From Streptomyces pyxinae (GTDB taxonomy: Bacteria; Actinomycetota; Actinomycetes; Streptomycetales; Streptomycetaceae): 64,000 bases of DNA. This document shows, one piece after another, positions 46,182-54,203 of the stretch (positions are counted from its first letter, which is position 1; each line of letters opens with the position of its first letter). The stretch covers positions 186,001 to 250,000 of the forward strand of contig NZ_JANUGQ010000002.1 of the NCBI RefSeq assembly GCF_024756275.1, given 5' to 3'. The notes beneath the pieces were generated by a model. That model ran no database searches, was not told where the DNA came from, and saw only the letters and a program-made list of their open reading frames with translations. A program made the translations under genes and the position numbers.

Positions 46182-46542
46182 CCGACCCGGGTGACCGGCC
46201 CCGGATGACCCCGGGTGACCGACCCCGCCCGCTCCCGCTCCGACTCCGCCCCATCCCTCCTCTCGGCACCTTCTGACGCCGCCCGAGCCGACCCGTGGCG
46301 ACTGCCGCCGGCCTCCGGCGACCCCGCACACCCGCCCCCCGGCTTCCCACCCGGGCGCCCCCCGGCGCCCCGTGCCCCCGCCCGACGAGCCGTGACCCGC
46401 ACCCGCCCGACGACCCGGTACGCCGGGCCCCGTACCCCGGCACCACCCGTCGCCCGGGAACGGCCGGCCGCGCCGTACCCCCTCCGCCGATCCGTGCGCC
46501 ACGCACCACGACCCGTGACCAGAAACCCGAGGTGTCCCTCCC
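46182..46542. other. Gap between blsJ and blsK with short direct repeats
   Basis: No credible gene. The first 65 bp contain several copies of a gaccgaccccgg/gaccccgggtgacc element, then a long C-rich stretch. A GAGGTG ribosome site lies near 46529, serving ATG 46543. It may hold a promoter for the K-L-M genes, but no clear -35/-10 pair was recognised. Confidence 0.5.
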
Positions 46543-48441
46543 ATGAACGCACGCACCGACGACCGGCGGCGCCCCGGCCGACCGGCCGGCGAGCCGCCGG
46601 CCGGTCCGTTCCGCCCCGTCACCCGAGCCCAACTCCCGGGTGCGGTCGAGGCGTTCCTGCGGGACCCGGAGAGTCTCCCCGTCCCGGTCCCGGTGGAGGG
46701 CCGCCCCGATCTGGCCGAGAGCCTGGCCCTGGCCGCACCGCTGTACGCCGGGACGCGCCTTCCCCCGCCGCTCGCCACCGGCGTCCTGCTCGGCCCGGGG
46801 GACCTCCCCGAGGGCACGGCCGCGCTGCTCCGCCCGCTGGCCCGGGTCTGGGCCGACGAACGGGAGCTCGGTGACCCGGACGGCTTCCGCGCGCGGCACC
46901 CCGGCGGTGTGCTGCTCGCCGGCGCGTACGACCGGCTCACCCTCGGAGCCGTACGGGCGCTGCTGCTCGCCACCCACCGGGGGCCCGAGCACGCGCTCAC
47001 CCTGATCAGCGGGCGGGACGGCGCCTCCGTCGCCTGGAACGCCGCCAAGCAGTACGCCGTCACCGCGCCCGGCACCGACGCGCTGGGCCTGTTCACCGAC
47101 ACCGACCGTCCGCCCCGGCCGTCCGGCGTCCGGGTCTTCGACGACCGCGACTTCGACCGGCCGGACGCCGCGATCCAGCGGGAGATCCTGGACACCGTCT
47201 GGCGGCGGGTGGTCTTCCAGGGCCACGGCAAGGACGACAGTCTCAACCTGGGGGAGTTCACCATCTGCGGCCTCAGCGTGGCGGCCCCGCGCCGCCCCGG
47301 TCTGCTCGGCCCCCGCTGCGCCTACGGACTGCCCTGCTACAAGCCGGAGGACAAGCTCGTACCGCTCCACCGGGTGCGGGCCGCCGAGATCGTGCTCAGC
47401 GCCTGCAACAGCGGCCCGCTGGCCGACCTCGCCCTCTACGACCCCAAGTACCAGCTGCTGCTGAACGCGCTGGACTCGCCGGCCCGGCAGGTCGTCTCCG
47501 CCGTCTCGGTGCACGACTCCGACCGGCCGGAGAACACCGCCTGGATGGCCGCCGCCGCGACCGGCGCCGACTCCGTCGACACCCTCAACGCCAGCCTGGC
47601 CGGCTCCCATCCCTACCCGGCGTTCATGCGCTTCGGGCTGCCCGTGCCGCCGGACCGGCCGCTCCCCGCCCCCGTCCCGTCCGACCACCGCCCGGACCCG
47701 CTGCTGCTCACCGCGGGCGCCCGGCTGACCGCCCTGCTCGGCTCCGGGCTGCTCGCCCCGCAGGACCCGCTGCGCCCCCGGCTCGCCAGGCTGGCCCGCA
47801 AGGTGGACCTCTGGGTGGCCCGCCCCACCCACTTGGCCGACCAGCCCGCCGAGCAGGTCCTCGCGTCCCTCACGGCCGACCTCCAGTCGCTCGACCATGT
47901 GATCGCCGAGCAGATCGCCGCCGACCCGGAGACCGGGCTGATGAACTACCCGGCCCACTTCGGCGACCGCAGCCGGCTCGACCCCGGGGTACGGGCGGTC
48001 ACCTGCCACTGCGGTCGCCCCGCCCAGGAGTTCACCCGGCGGGGCCTGCTGCCGCAGATCCCGGACACCGTCTGCGCCGTCTGCATGCGCTGCGGCGATG
48101 TCACCTTCCGGCTGCCGGACGCCCCCGAGCTGCTGGCGTACGCCGCCGACGAGGTGCCCCGGGGCGGCGAACTGACCGTGCGCGCCGCCCTCACCGCCGC
48201 CCGGCCCGGCCCCGTACGGCTCGGTCTCTTCCTGCCCGGCTACCTCCGCGAGGACACCACCACCGAACCCGCCTCCGTGAAGGTGCGCGCCGGAGCCGAC
48301 CGTACCCGGGACGTCACCTTCACGATCCGCTTCCGGCCCGGAACCGCCCCCCAGGCGTACTACTTCACCGTCTTCGCCGTACAGGACCTGGCCGTCTCCA
48401 CCGCCCGCCGCCACTTCGGCGTCGTACCGGCCGGGTTCTGA
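46543..48441 (+). CDS. blsK: CHAT/caspase-like protein with a cysteine cluster, unknown role
   Basis: A 632-residue protein named by position only. The middle looks like a CHAT/caspase-type peptidase: FQGHGKDDSLNL provides His228 and EIVLSACNSG provides Cys288, 60 residues apart as in that fold. An ISGRDGASVAWNAAKQYA segment precedes it. Further on, Cys488 and Cys490 (CHC) and Cys511, Cys514 and Cys517 (CAVCMRC) suggest a metal site, and the last 90 residues look like a beta-sandwich. No signal peptide. It lies between the exporter and the guanidine methyltransferase. Possible roles are peptide or acyl processing of an intermediate; nothing in the sequence fixes this. Confidence 0.75.
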   Translation: MNARTDDRRRPGRPAGEPPAGPFRPVTRAQLPGAVEAFLRDPESLPVPVPVEGRPDLAESLALAAPLYAGTRLPPPLATGVLLGPGDLPEGTAALLRPLARVWADERELGDPDGFRARHPGGVLLAGAYDRLTLGAVRALLLATHRGPEHALTLISGRDGASVAWNAAKQYAVTAPGTDALGLFTDTDRPPRPSGVRVFDDRDFDRPDAAIQREILDTVWRRVVFQGHGKDDSLNLGEFTICGLSVAAPRRPGLLGPRCAYGLPCYKPEDKLVPLHRVRAAEIVLSACNSGPLADLALYDPKYQLLLNALDSPARQVVSAVSVHDSDRPENTAWMAAAATGADSVDTLNASLAGSHPYPAFMRFGLPVPPDRPLPAPVPSDHRPDPLLLTAGARLTALLGSGLLAPQDPLRPRLARLARKVDLWVARPTHLADQPAEQVLASLTADLQSLDHVIAEQIAADPETGLMNYPAHFGDRSRLDPGVRAVTCHCGRPAQEFTRRGLLPQIPDTVCAVCMRCGDVTFRLPDAPELLAYAADEVPRGGELTVRAALTAARPGPVRLGLFLPGYLREDTTTEPASVKVRAGADRTRDVTFTIRFRPGTAPQAYYFTVFAVQDLAVSTARRHFGVVPAGF

Positions 48442-48495
48442 CCGGCCGGACCCACTGCTTCAGCCGCCCACCGCCCACGAGCAAGGAGTGCTGTC

Positions 48496-49179
48496 ATGGA
48501 GAACGCCACCAGGACCGTCGCGGAGTCCGCCACGAAGACCGGCACGAAGACCGGCCCCGGCGCCGGCCCCGCCGCCGGGCCCGCCGTCGAACTAGTCGAG
48601 GAGAACGGCGAGGTGACCCTGAGCATCGGCGGCGAGCAGGCCATGCAGGCCTGGGAACGGGACCTGATGTGGGAGAGCGCCGATCTGCTCTGTGAACACG
48701 GTCACGACTTCTACGAGGTGGGCCTCGGCCTCGGTCTCTCGGCCCTGCGCATCGCCAACCACCCCGCCACCCGCAGCCACCGGGTGCTCGAACTCTTCGA
48801 CGAGGTGGAGGAGTTGTTCCAGGAGCGACACCCCGAGCTGCCGGACACGCTGAGCATCGAGCGCGGCGACTTCTTCCAGCGGATCTTCGAGCTGCCCTCG
48901 GAGAGCGTCGACGGCATCTTCTTCGACCCGGCGCTCGACATGGAGGTGTGGAAGGACGAGGAGCTGTGGCGGCGGACGGTCCCCGAGGTTGTCCGGGTGC
49001 TGCGCCCCGGCGGAGTCTTCATCCCCTTCTTCAGCACCAGGCCGGAGCTGCGGTGGCAGTACCTGCCGCACTTCCGCGAGATCCGGGTGATCCGCCGGCC
49101 GTACACGGCGTACGACACCACCGAGTACACCTACGGCACCAGCGGTGACGCCTACATCCAGTGCTTCCGCAAGGACTGA
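48496..49179 (+). CDS. blsL: Guanidino N-methyltransferase (BlsL-like)
   Basis: A 227-residue SAM methyltransferase of the guanidinoacetate-methyltransferase type. WERDLMWESADLL is followed by the SAM motif YEVGLGLGLSAL, an FFDPALDMEVWKDEELW acidic catalytic stretch and VLRPGGVFIPFF. In blasticidin S the homologue methylates the guanidine of the beta-arginine part. The first 35 residues are Thr/Lys/Gly/Pro-rich and variable. AAGGAG lies eight bases before ATG 48496. Its presence points to blasticidin S rather than arginomycin, whose methyl group is on carbon. Confidence 0.9.
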   Translation: MENATRTVAESATKTGTKTGPGAGPAAGPAVELVEENGEVTLSIGGEQAMQAWERDLMWESADLLCEHGHDFYEVGLGLGLSALRIANHPATRSHRVLELFDEVEELFQERHPELPDTLSIERGDFFQRIFELPSESVDGIFFDPALDMEVWKDEELWRRTVPEVVRVLRPGGVFIPFFSTRPELRWQYLPHFREIRVIRRPYTAYDTTEYTYGTSGDAYIQCFRKD

Positions 49180-49241
49180 CGGCCCCCCGACGGCCCGCCA
49201 CATCCGCCCACCGACGGCCGACGACGCTCCGGAGGACCCGT

Positions 49242-49835
49242 ATGACCACCGAATCGACCGCCACCACCACGACCGCCCCGGATCCCACCGCCACCACCAC
49301 CGCCGCCACTGCCCCCGACCCCGCCGCGCCCGCCCCGGCGGCGGGGCCGGTGGGTGCGCGCACCCTGTTCCTGGCCGGCCCGTTCATCCAGTTGCTCGAT
49401 CCGCTCACCGGGCGGATGCCGGAGGCGGCCCGCACCCCGTTCACCGAACTCATCGCGCACTTCGAGGCGCTGGGCGTCTCGGTGCACAACGCCCACCGCA
49501 GGGAGGCGTGGGGCGCGGAGCTGATGCGGCCCGAGGTGTGCACCCCGCTCGACCGGGACGAGATCCGCCGTGCCGACGCCTTCGTCGCCCTCCCCGGCCA
49601 TCCCGCCTCACCCGGCACCCACATCGAGATCGGCTGGGCCAGCGCCTTCGGCAAGCCGATCGTGCTGCTCCTGGAGAGGGGCCGGGAATACACCTTCCTG
49701 GTACGGGGGCTGGGCACCGTGGCCACCGTGGAGTACGTCGAGTACACCGTGCTCGCGGACGCCCTGCCCGAGGTGGACCGGGCCCTGCGGCGGGCCGTCG
49801 CCCGTCACCGGGAGGCGGCGGCGCCGGCGGCCTGA
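49242..49835 (+). CDS. blsM: CMP N-glycosidase, nucleoside 2-deoxyribosyltransferase family
   Basis: A 197-residue protein. After a Thr/Ala/Pro tail of about 38 residues, the deoxyribosyltransferase fold begins with TLFLAGPFIQ and ends with GTHIEIGWASAFGKPIVLL, where Glu129 is the likely nucleophile. BlsM and MilB of this family split CMP (or hydroxymethyl-CMP) to release free cytosine for the glycosyltransferase. ATG 49242 has GGAGGA directly upstream; an in-frame start 81 bp earlier has no site. Last gene of the cluster. Confidence 0.9.
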   Translation: MTTESTATTTTAPDPTATTTAATAPDPAAPAPAAGPVGARTLFLAGPFIQLLDPLTGRMPEAARTPFTELIAHFEALGVSVHNAHRREAWGAELMRPEVCTPLDRDEIRRADAFVALPGHPASPGTHIEIGWASAFGKPIVLLLERGREYTFLVRGLGTVATVEYVEYTVLADALPEVDRALRRAVARHREAAAPAA

Positions 49836-49891
49836 GCCCCGCCGCCCGCCGCCGCCCCTCCGGCCGGCGGGAGACCCGCCACCCGGCCGGG

Positions 49892-49928
49892 CCCCGGCGG
49901 AGCGGCTTCTCCCGCCGCCCCGCCGGGG
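49892..49928. terminator. Inverted repeat between convergent blsM and the secreted-protein gene
   Basis: Nine-base arms ccccggcgg (49892-49900) and ccgccgggg (49920-49928) with a 19-base loop, in the 101-bp gap between converging genes. A smaller hairpin ggcggg-aga-cccgcc lies just upstream near 49867. Either could end the cluster transcript. Confidence 0.5.
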
Positions 49929-49936
49929 CCGGTGCG

Positions 49937-50392
49937 TCAGGCGGTGAACTGCTTCGGCAGCATCCCCTGCCCGTCGAAGGTCAGGAACACCGTGGTGTAG
50001 CCCGAGTGGACGTCCGAGTCGCGGTAACTCACCAGCTCCCAGGGGGCGTCCACCACCCCCGGCCCGCAGGGCAGCGTGCCGGCCCCGAACGGCATCGCCG
50101 TCGGGAGTATCTGGAGCGAGGTGAACGAGACGCTCACTCTGGTCCCGGCCGGTTCGGTACAGGTGTAGGTCCCACCCACGGTGAGGGTGCCCTGGAACGG
50201 CGGGTTCGCCGGGTCGGCGTTGGCCCACAGCAACTGGACCGACTTCACCCCGAGTTCGGCGGCCGGGGCGGCCGAGGCGGTGGGGACCGGGACGGCGAGC
50301 GCGGCGAGCGCCGCCGCGGCGGCCACGGCGGCGGCCCGGGCCGGGCGGCGCGCGGACAGGAGCGGAATGGACGGGAAGCGCGGTACGGGCAC
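49937..50392 (-). CDS. Small secreted protein of unknown function
   Basis: A 151-residue protein starting at GTG 50392, with AAGGAGA five bases upstream; longer in-frame starts lack a ribosome site. A Sec signal peptide is clear: RRPAR, a long Ala/Val core, then TASAAPA. The mature part of about 110 residues has two cysteines (TYTCTEP, LPCGPG) that may form a disulfide and looks beta-rich. No family recognised. It is divergent from the lamin-tail protein gene and convergent with blsM. Confidence 0.75.
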   Translation of the reverse strand: MPVPRFPSIPLLSARRPARAAAVAAAAALAALAVPVPTASAAPAAELGVKSVQLLWANADPANPPFQGTLTVGGTYTCTEPAGTRVSVSFTSLQILPTAMPFGAGTLPCGPGVVDAPWELVSYRDSDVHSGYTTVFLTFDGQGMLPKQFTA

Positions 50393-50697
50393 GGTGGTCT
50401 CCTTCCGCCGCCGGGCTCGCCCCGGCGGCGCCCCACGGATACCGGGCGCCTCCGGCTCCGTACAGCCGCGCGCACGGGGCGCGCGGAAGCACTCCGGCGG
50501 CACCGCGGGCCACCGCGCGGCCGGTGCGGCCCGTACCCGGTGGCCGCGAGGAACAGCACCCGGATCCGCCCCGGCCACCGGGCGAAGGTCGCGATCCGGT
50601 AACCGTGACCGCATCAGTGCTCACCGATCGTACGGACCACATAGTCTGATCATCCCGCCGGGCCCGGAACATGGGGGGTGCCCGGCCCTACTCAGGG
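50393..50697. other. Divergent intergenic region between two secreted-protein genes
   Basis: No gene is supported. A tagtct hexamer at 50642-50647 could be a -10 for the plus-strand gene, with a weak -35. The rest is GC-rich without clear symmetry. Confidence 0.4.
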
Positions 50698-51156
50698 ATG
50701 CACATGCTCCGTACGCGTACCCTCGCCGCCGTCACCGCCGCGACGGCGGCCGCCGGCCTCGCGCTGCTGCCCACCCCGGCGCAGGCGGCCGGCTCGGTCC
50801 ACCTGTACAAGATCTACTACGACAGCCCCGGCACCGATCGCGGCGGCAACACCAGCCTCAACGGCGAGTGGGTCCAGATCCGCAACACCACGGGCGCCGC
50901 GGTGAGCCTCCGGGGCTGGACCCTCACCGACGCCTCCAGCCACCGGTACACCTTCGGCGCCTACACCCTGGGCAAGGGCAAGACCGTCACCATACGCACC
51001 GGCAAGGGCACCGACACCGCGGCCAACCGCTACCAGGGCCGCGCCGCGTACGTCTGGAACAACGACAAGGACACCGCCACCCTGCGCAAGGCCAACGGCG
51101 CCCGGGTGGACGTGTGCTCCTACAACTCCACCAAGGCCGACTTCAAGAACTGCTGA
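50698..51156 (+). CDS. Secreted lamin-tail-domain protein
   Basis: A 152-residue protein with a signal peptide (RTRTLAAVTAATAAAGLALLP, cleavage near AQAA) followed by a single lamin tail domain (LTD). Family features are NGEWVQIRNTTGAAVSLRGWTLTDAS and the closing KDTATLRKANGARVDVCSY. The LTD is a small extracellular beta-sandwich found alone or on nucleases and cell-wall proteins; this one has no added catalytic domain. ATG 50698 was preferred; ATG 50704 is also possible. Two cysteines near the end may pair. Confidence 0.85.
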   Translation: MHMLRTRTLAAVTAATAAAGLALLPTPAQAAGSVHLYKIYYDSPGTDRGGNTSLNGEWVQIRNTTGAAVSLRGWTLTDASSHRYTFGAYTLGKGKTVTIRTGKGTDTAANRYQGRAAYVWNNDKDTATLRKANGARVDVCSYNSTKADFKNC

Positions 51157-51172
51157 CCCGGTGGACGCGTGA

Positions 51173-51206
51173 GGAGGCCGCCGGGCGACACCGCCCGGCG
51201 GCCTCC
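51173..51206 (+). terminator. Strong hairpin terminator after the lamin-tail gene
   Basis: Fifteen-base arms, ggaggccgccgggcg and its complement, enclose an acac loop, 17 bases past the stop. It separates the secreted-protein gene from the rsb operon. Confidence 0.85.
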
Positions 51207-51422
51207 GTCGTTCCCCGGGGCCCCCGAGGGGGTCTCCCGGCGAACTCCGGCGAACCCGTCCGCCTGCCCCTGTCCGCAGCCGGCAAACGTCTCGCCGGGC
51301 GCCGTTCGCACGGCCCTGACCGTGGTGTTTCCGGGCCGATACGGGGGGCACGGACGCTCCGCCACCTGGCGTAGTCTCGTGCTGTCCATTGATCGCGAGA
51401 ACGTTGTGAAAGGCGTGGAGAC

Positions 51423-52265
51423 ATGGCCGGTGCCGACATGGCGCAGAGACTGGTGCAGCTGCTGACCGACCAGCGGGACGCCTTCGTCGAACAGTGGGTC
51501 GACACGGTCGTACGGTCACTGCGCGGGCGCATCACCGAGGCCGAACTCCGGCGGGAGCTCACCGAGCTGTACGGGGCGGTCCTCGAAGCTCTCGCCTCGG
51601 GCGGCCTGGCCCCCCGCGCCGAGCACTTCGCGGAGGTCCGCAGCCTGCTGGTGGAGCTCTCCCGCAACCGGGCCCGCCAGGGCTTCAGCCCGACCGAGAC
51701 CGCGATCAGCGTCTTCTCCCTGAAGGAGGTCCTGGAGCCCGTTCTCTCCGGTGAGAACGACGACATCCGCGCCTACCTCCAGTTCTCCCGGCTCCTCGAC
51801 GACCTCGGGCTGTTCACGGTGGAGGAGCACGGCCGGACCCGCGAGGAGATCATCTCCGTCCAGGCGGAACAGCTGCTGGAGCTGTCCACGCCCGTGGTGA
51901 AGCTGTGGGACGGCGTGGTGGGCGTACCGCTCGTCGGCACCCTGGACTCCGCCCGCACCCAGGTGGTGATGGAGAAGCTGCTCCAGTCGCTGATCGACTC
52001 CAACTCCACCCACGCCATCATCGACATCACCGGTGTCCCGGCGGTGGACACCCAGGTCGCCCAGCATCTGCTGAAGACCGTGGTGGCCGCCCGGATGATG
52101 GGCGCCGAGTGCACCATCTCCGGCATCCGGCCGCAGATCGCGCAGACCATCGTGACCCTCGGCATCGAGTTCGGCGACATCCCCACCAAGGCCACCCTCT
52201 CCGACGCGCTGCGGCACGCGCTCGCCCAGCGCGCCGCCGCCGGCCAGGCCGGAGGTCTGCTGTGA
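51423..52265 (+). CDS. rsbR: RsbR-type stressosome co-antagonist (STAS domain)
   Basis: A 280-residue RsbR paralogue: an N-terminal helical, globin-like RsbR_N region (about 1-150) and a C-terminal STAS domain. The STAS part holds DITGVPAVDTQVAQHL and GIRPQIAQTIVTLGI, which carry the two threonines matching the phospho-sites T171 and T205 of Bacillus RsbRA. With RsbS it forms the stressosome core that sequesters RsbT. ATG 51423 has a GTGGAG site; ATG 51438 is a possible alternative. First gene of the operon, with a 217-bp upstream gap after a terminator. Confidence 0.93.
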   Translation: MAGADMAQRLVQLLTDQRDAFVEQWVDTVVRSLRGRITEAELRRELTELYGAVLEALASGGLAPRAEHFAEVRSLLVELSRNRARQGFSPTETAISVFSLKEVLEPVLSGENDDIRAYLQFSRLLDDLGLFTVEEHGRTREEIISVQAEQLLELSTPVVKLWDGVVGVPLVGTLDSARTQVVMEKLLQSLIDSNSTHAIIDITGVPAVDTQVAQHLLKTVVAARMMGAECTISGIRPQIAQTIVTLGIEFGDIPTKATLSDALRHALAQRAAAGQAGGLL

Positions 52266-52681
52266 CCGAGCGCGTACCGGTACTGAAGATCGGTGACGTC
52301 CTGCTCGTCTCCATCCAGGTGGACCTGGAGGACCAGATGGTGCTGGACCTCCAGGAGGATCTCTCCGACCGAATCGTCGCCACCGGCGCCCGGGGCGTGG
52401 TGATCGACATCTCGGCGCTGGAGATCGTGGACTCCTTCGTCGGCCGGATGCTGGCCACCATCGCCTCCATCTCGCGGCTGCTCGGGGCCGAGACCGTCGT
52501 GGTCGGCATGCGGCCCGCCGTCGCCATGACGCTGGTGGAGCTCGGGCTCTCGCTCGGCGGCGTCCGCACCGCGCTCAACCTGGAACAGGGCCTCGGCTAT
52601 CTGAACAGCGCCCGGGACAAGCAGCTCGGCGTGCCCGGATTCACGGCCGGGTCGCCGGACACCGGGGCGGAGACCCGGTGA
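52262..52681 (+). CDS. rsbS: RsbS-type stressosome scaffold (STAS domain)
   Basis: A 139-residue single STAS-domain protein. DISALEIVDSFVGR contains the serine equivalent to the phosphorylated Ser59 of Bacillus RsbS. It forms the stressosome core with RsbR and binds RsbT until phosphorylated. GTG 52262 overlaps the rsbR stop, and its own stop overlaps rsbT. Confidence 0.94.
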   Translation: MTERVPVLKIGDVLLVSIQVDLEDQMVLDLQEDLSDRIVATGARGVVIDISALEIVDSFVGRMLATIASISRLLGAETVVVGMRPAVAMTLVELGLSLGGVRTALNLEQGLGYLNSARDKQLGVPGFTAGSPDTGAETR

Positions 52682-53100
52682 CCTCCGTCCCGGTCGGAAG
52701 CGACCCGGTCCAGGAGGTCGGCATCGTCGCCAGCGGGGACGTCGTCAAGGCCCGGCAGATCATCCGCACCCTGGCGCAGCAGAGCCGGCTCTCCCTGGTG
52801 GACCAGACGAAACTGGTCACGGCGGCCAGCGAACTGGCCCGGAACACCGTGGTGTACGGCGGCGGGGGGACCATGCGTGCCTGTGTGGCGCGGGACGGTG
52901 CCAAAGTGGGGGTATGGGTGCAGTTCACGGACCAGGGCCAGGGCATTCCCGATCTGGAGCTCGCCCTGACCGACGGCTGGTCGTCGGGCAAGGGCATGGG
53001 GCTGGGGCTCAGCGGCGCGCGGCGGCTGGTCGACGAGTTCGACCTGCGGTCGGCCGCCGGCGAGGGCACCACCGTCACGGTCGTCAAGTGGGTGCGGTGA
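52678..53100 (+). CDS. rsbT: RsbT-type serine/threonine switch kinase
   Basis: A 140-residue GHKL-type kinase. The N-box is TAASELARNTVVYGGGG, followed by DQGQGIPD and SSGKGMGLGLSGARRL (G-boxes). It phosphorylates RsbR and RsbS, is then released and activates a PP2C phosphatase. GTG 52678 overlaps rsbS; the stop overlaps the next gene (GTGA). Confidence 0.95.
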   Translation: MTSVPVGSDPVQEVGIVASGDVVKARQIIRTLAQQSRLSLVDQTKLVTAASELARNTVVYGGGGTMRACVARDGAKVGVWVQFTDQGQGIPDLELALTDGWSSGKGMGLGLSGARRLVDEFDLRSAAGEGTTVTVVKWVR

Positions 53101-54203
53101 ACGGCACCTGGACGACCGAGGCCGAGGACGTCACCTGGCTCCGGGTCGATGTGGCGCTCGCCTCGGCGGCCCGCCGGGAGGCGGCGGCGCTCGGGCGGCG
53201 CATAGGGATGAGCGAGGCGCGGGTCTCGGACCTCGAACTCGCCGTCACCGAGGCCGCCACCAATCTGCGGCAGCACGCCCGGGACGGCGCGATCGCGCTG
53301 CGGCTGGTCCGCTCCCGGACGCAGGTGGCGGTGGAGTTCCTGGCGCTCGACAACGGCCCGGGCATCGACGACCTCACCGGCGCGCTGACGGACGGCGTCT
53401 CGACCGCCGGCACCCTCGGGGTGGGGCTCGGTGCCATCGCCCGGCTGGCCGACGGCTTCGACATCCACTCGCTGCCGGGCCGGGGCACCGCCCTGACCGC
53501 CCGCTTCGCCGCATCGGCCGGAGCGGTCGGTGAGGGCAGTGACGCCGGTGAGCGCGGCGGCATCGGGGACGCGGCCGTTCCGGCGCCGCGCACCGGCGGC
53601 CTCACCCGCCCGATCAGCGGCGAGCGGGTCTGCGGCGACACCTGGGCGGCCCGCGAGTACGCCCTGCCGGACGCCCGGGACGGCGGGGCCGGCCGGCCCG
53701 GTGACGGGGTGGTCGTCATGATGTGCGACGGCCTCGGCCACGGCCCGATGGCCGCCCGGGTCGGCGAGCGGGCCCGGCAGGTGTTCCGCGAGGACACCGC
53801 CTCCGAGCCGGAGAAGGTGCTGCGCGCCCTGCACAGCGGGCTCCGGGGCACCCGGGGCGCGGCCGTCGCGGTGGCCCGGTTCGATCCGGCCACCCGCCGG
53901 GTGCGGCTCTGCGGGGCCGGCAATGTGAGCGCCTTCGTCCTCACCGCCACCACCCGGCACGCGCTGCTCTCGATGCCCGGGATCGTCGGCCACCAGCTGC
54001 CCGCCCTGCGCACCTTCGAGGCGGAGCTGCCGCCGGGCGCGGTGCTGGTGCTCCACTCCGACGGCCTCAGCGACCGGTGGGTGCCGCACGACTACCCGGG
54101 CCTGCTGACCCGGGAGCCCACCCTGATCGCCGGCCAGCTGCTCTGGCAGGCCGGCATCCGCCGGGACGACGCCGGAGTCGTCGTGGTGAAGGCCGGCCCA
54201 TGA
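53097..54203 (+). CDS. GHKL kinase-PP2C phosphatase fusion (RsbX-like)
   Basis: A 368-residue fusion. Residues 1-140 are a second RsbT-like ATPase (LELAVTEAATNLRQHA N-box, DNGPGIDD, GVGLGAIARLADG). The remainder is a SpoIIE-type PP2C with VVVMMCDGLGHGPMAA, GAGNVSAFVL and LVLHSDGLSDRW metal-binding motifs. Such TX-type proteins dephosphorylate RsbR/RsbS and reset the stressosome. Overlaps neighbours on both sides by 4 bp. Confidence 0.92.
   Translation: MNGTWTTEAEDVTWLRVDVALASAARREAAALGRRIGMSEARVSDLELAVTEAATNLRQHARDGAIALRLVRSRTQVAVEFLALDNGPGIDDLTGALTDGVSTAGTLGVGLGAIARLADGFDIHSLPGRGTALTARFAASAGAVGEGSDAGERGGIGDAAVPAPRTGGLTRPISGERVCGDTWAAREYALPDARDGGAGRPGDGVVVMMCDGLGHGPMAARVGERARQVFREDTASEPEKVLRALHSGLRGTRGAAVAVARFDPATRRVRLCGAGNVSAFVLTATTRHALLSMPGIVGHQLPALRTFEAELPPGAVLVLHSDGLSDRWVPHDYPGLLTREPTLIAGQLLWQAGIRRDDAGVVVVKAGP

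Noticed and set aside
46215..46874. 219-codon frame overlapping the start of the blsK-position gene
   Set aside because: Pro/Arg-rich, shadow of the real gene beginning at 46543, which has better codon bias and motifs.
51327..51350. SigB-type promoter (gttt...ggg) before rsbR
   Set aside because: Only the -35 is convincing; the -10 matches four of six bases at best.
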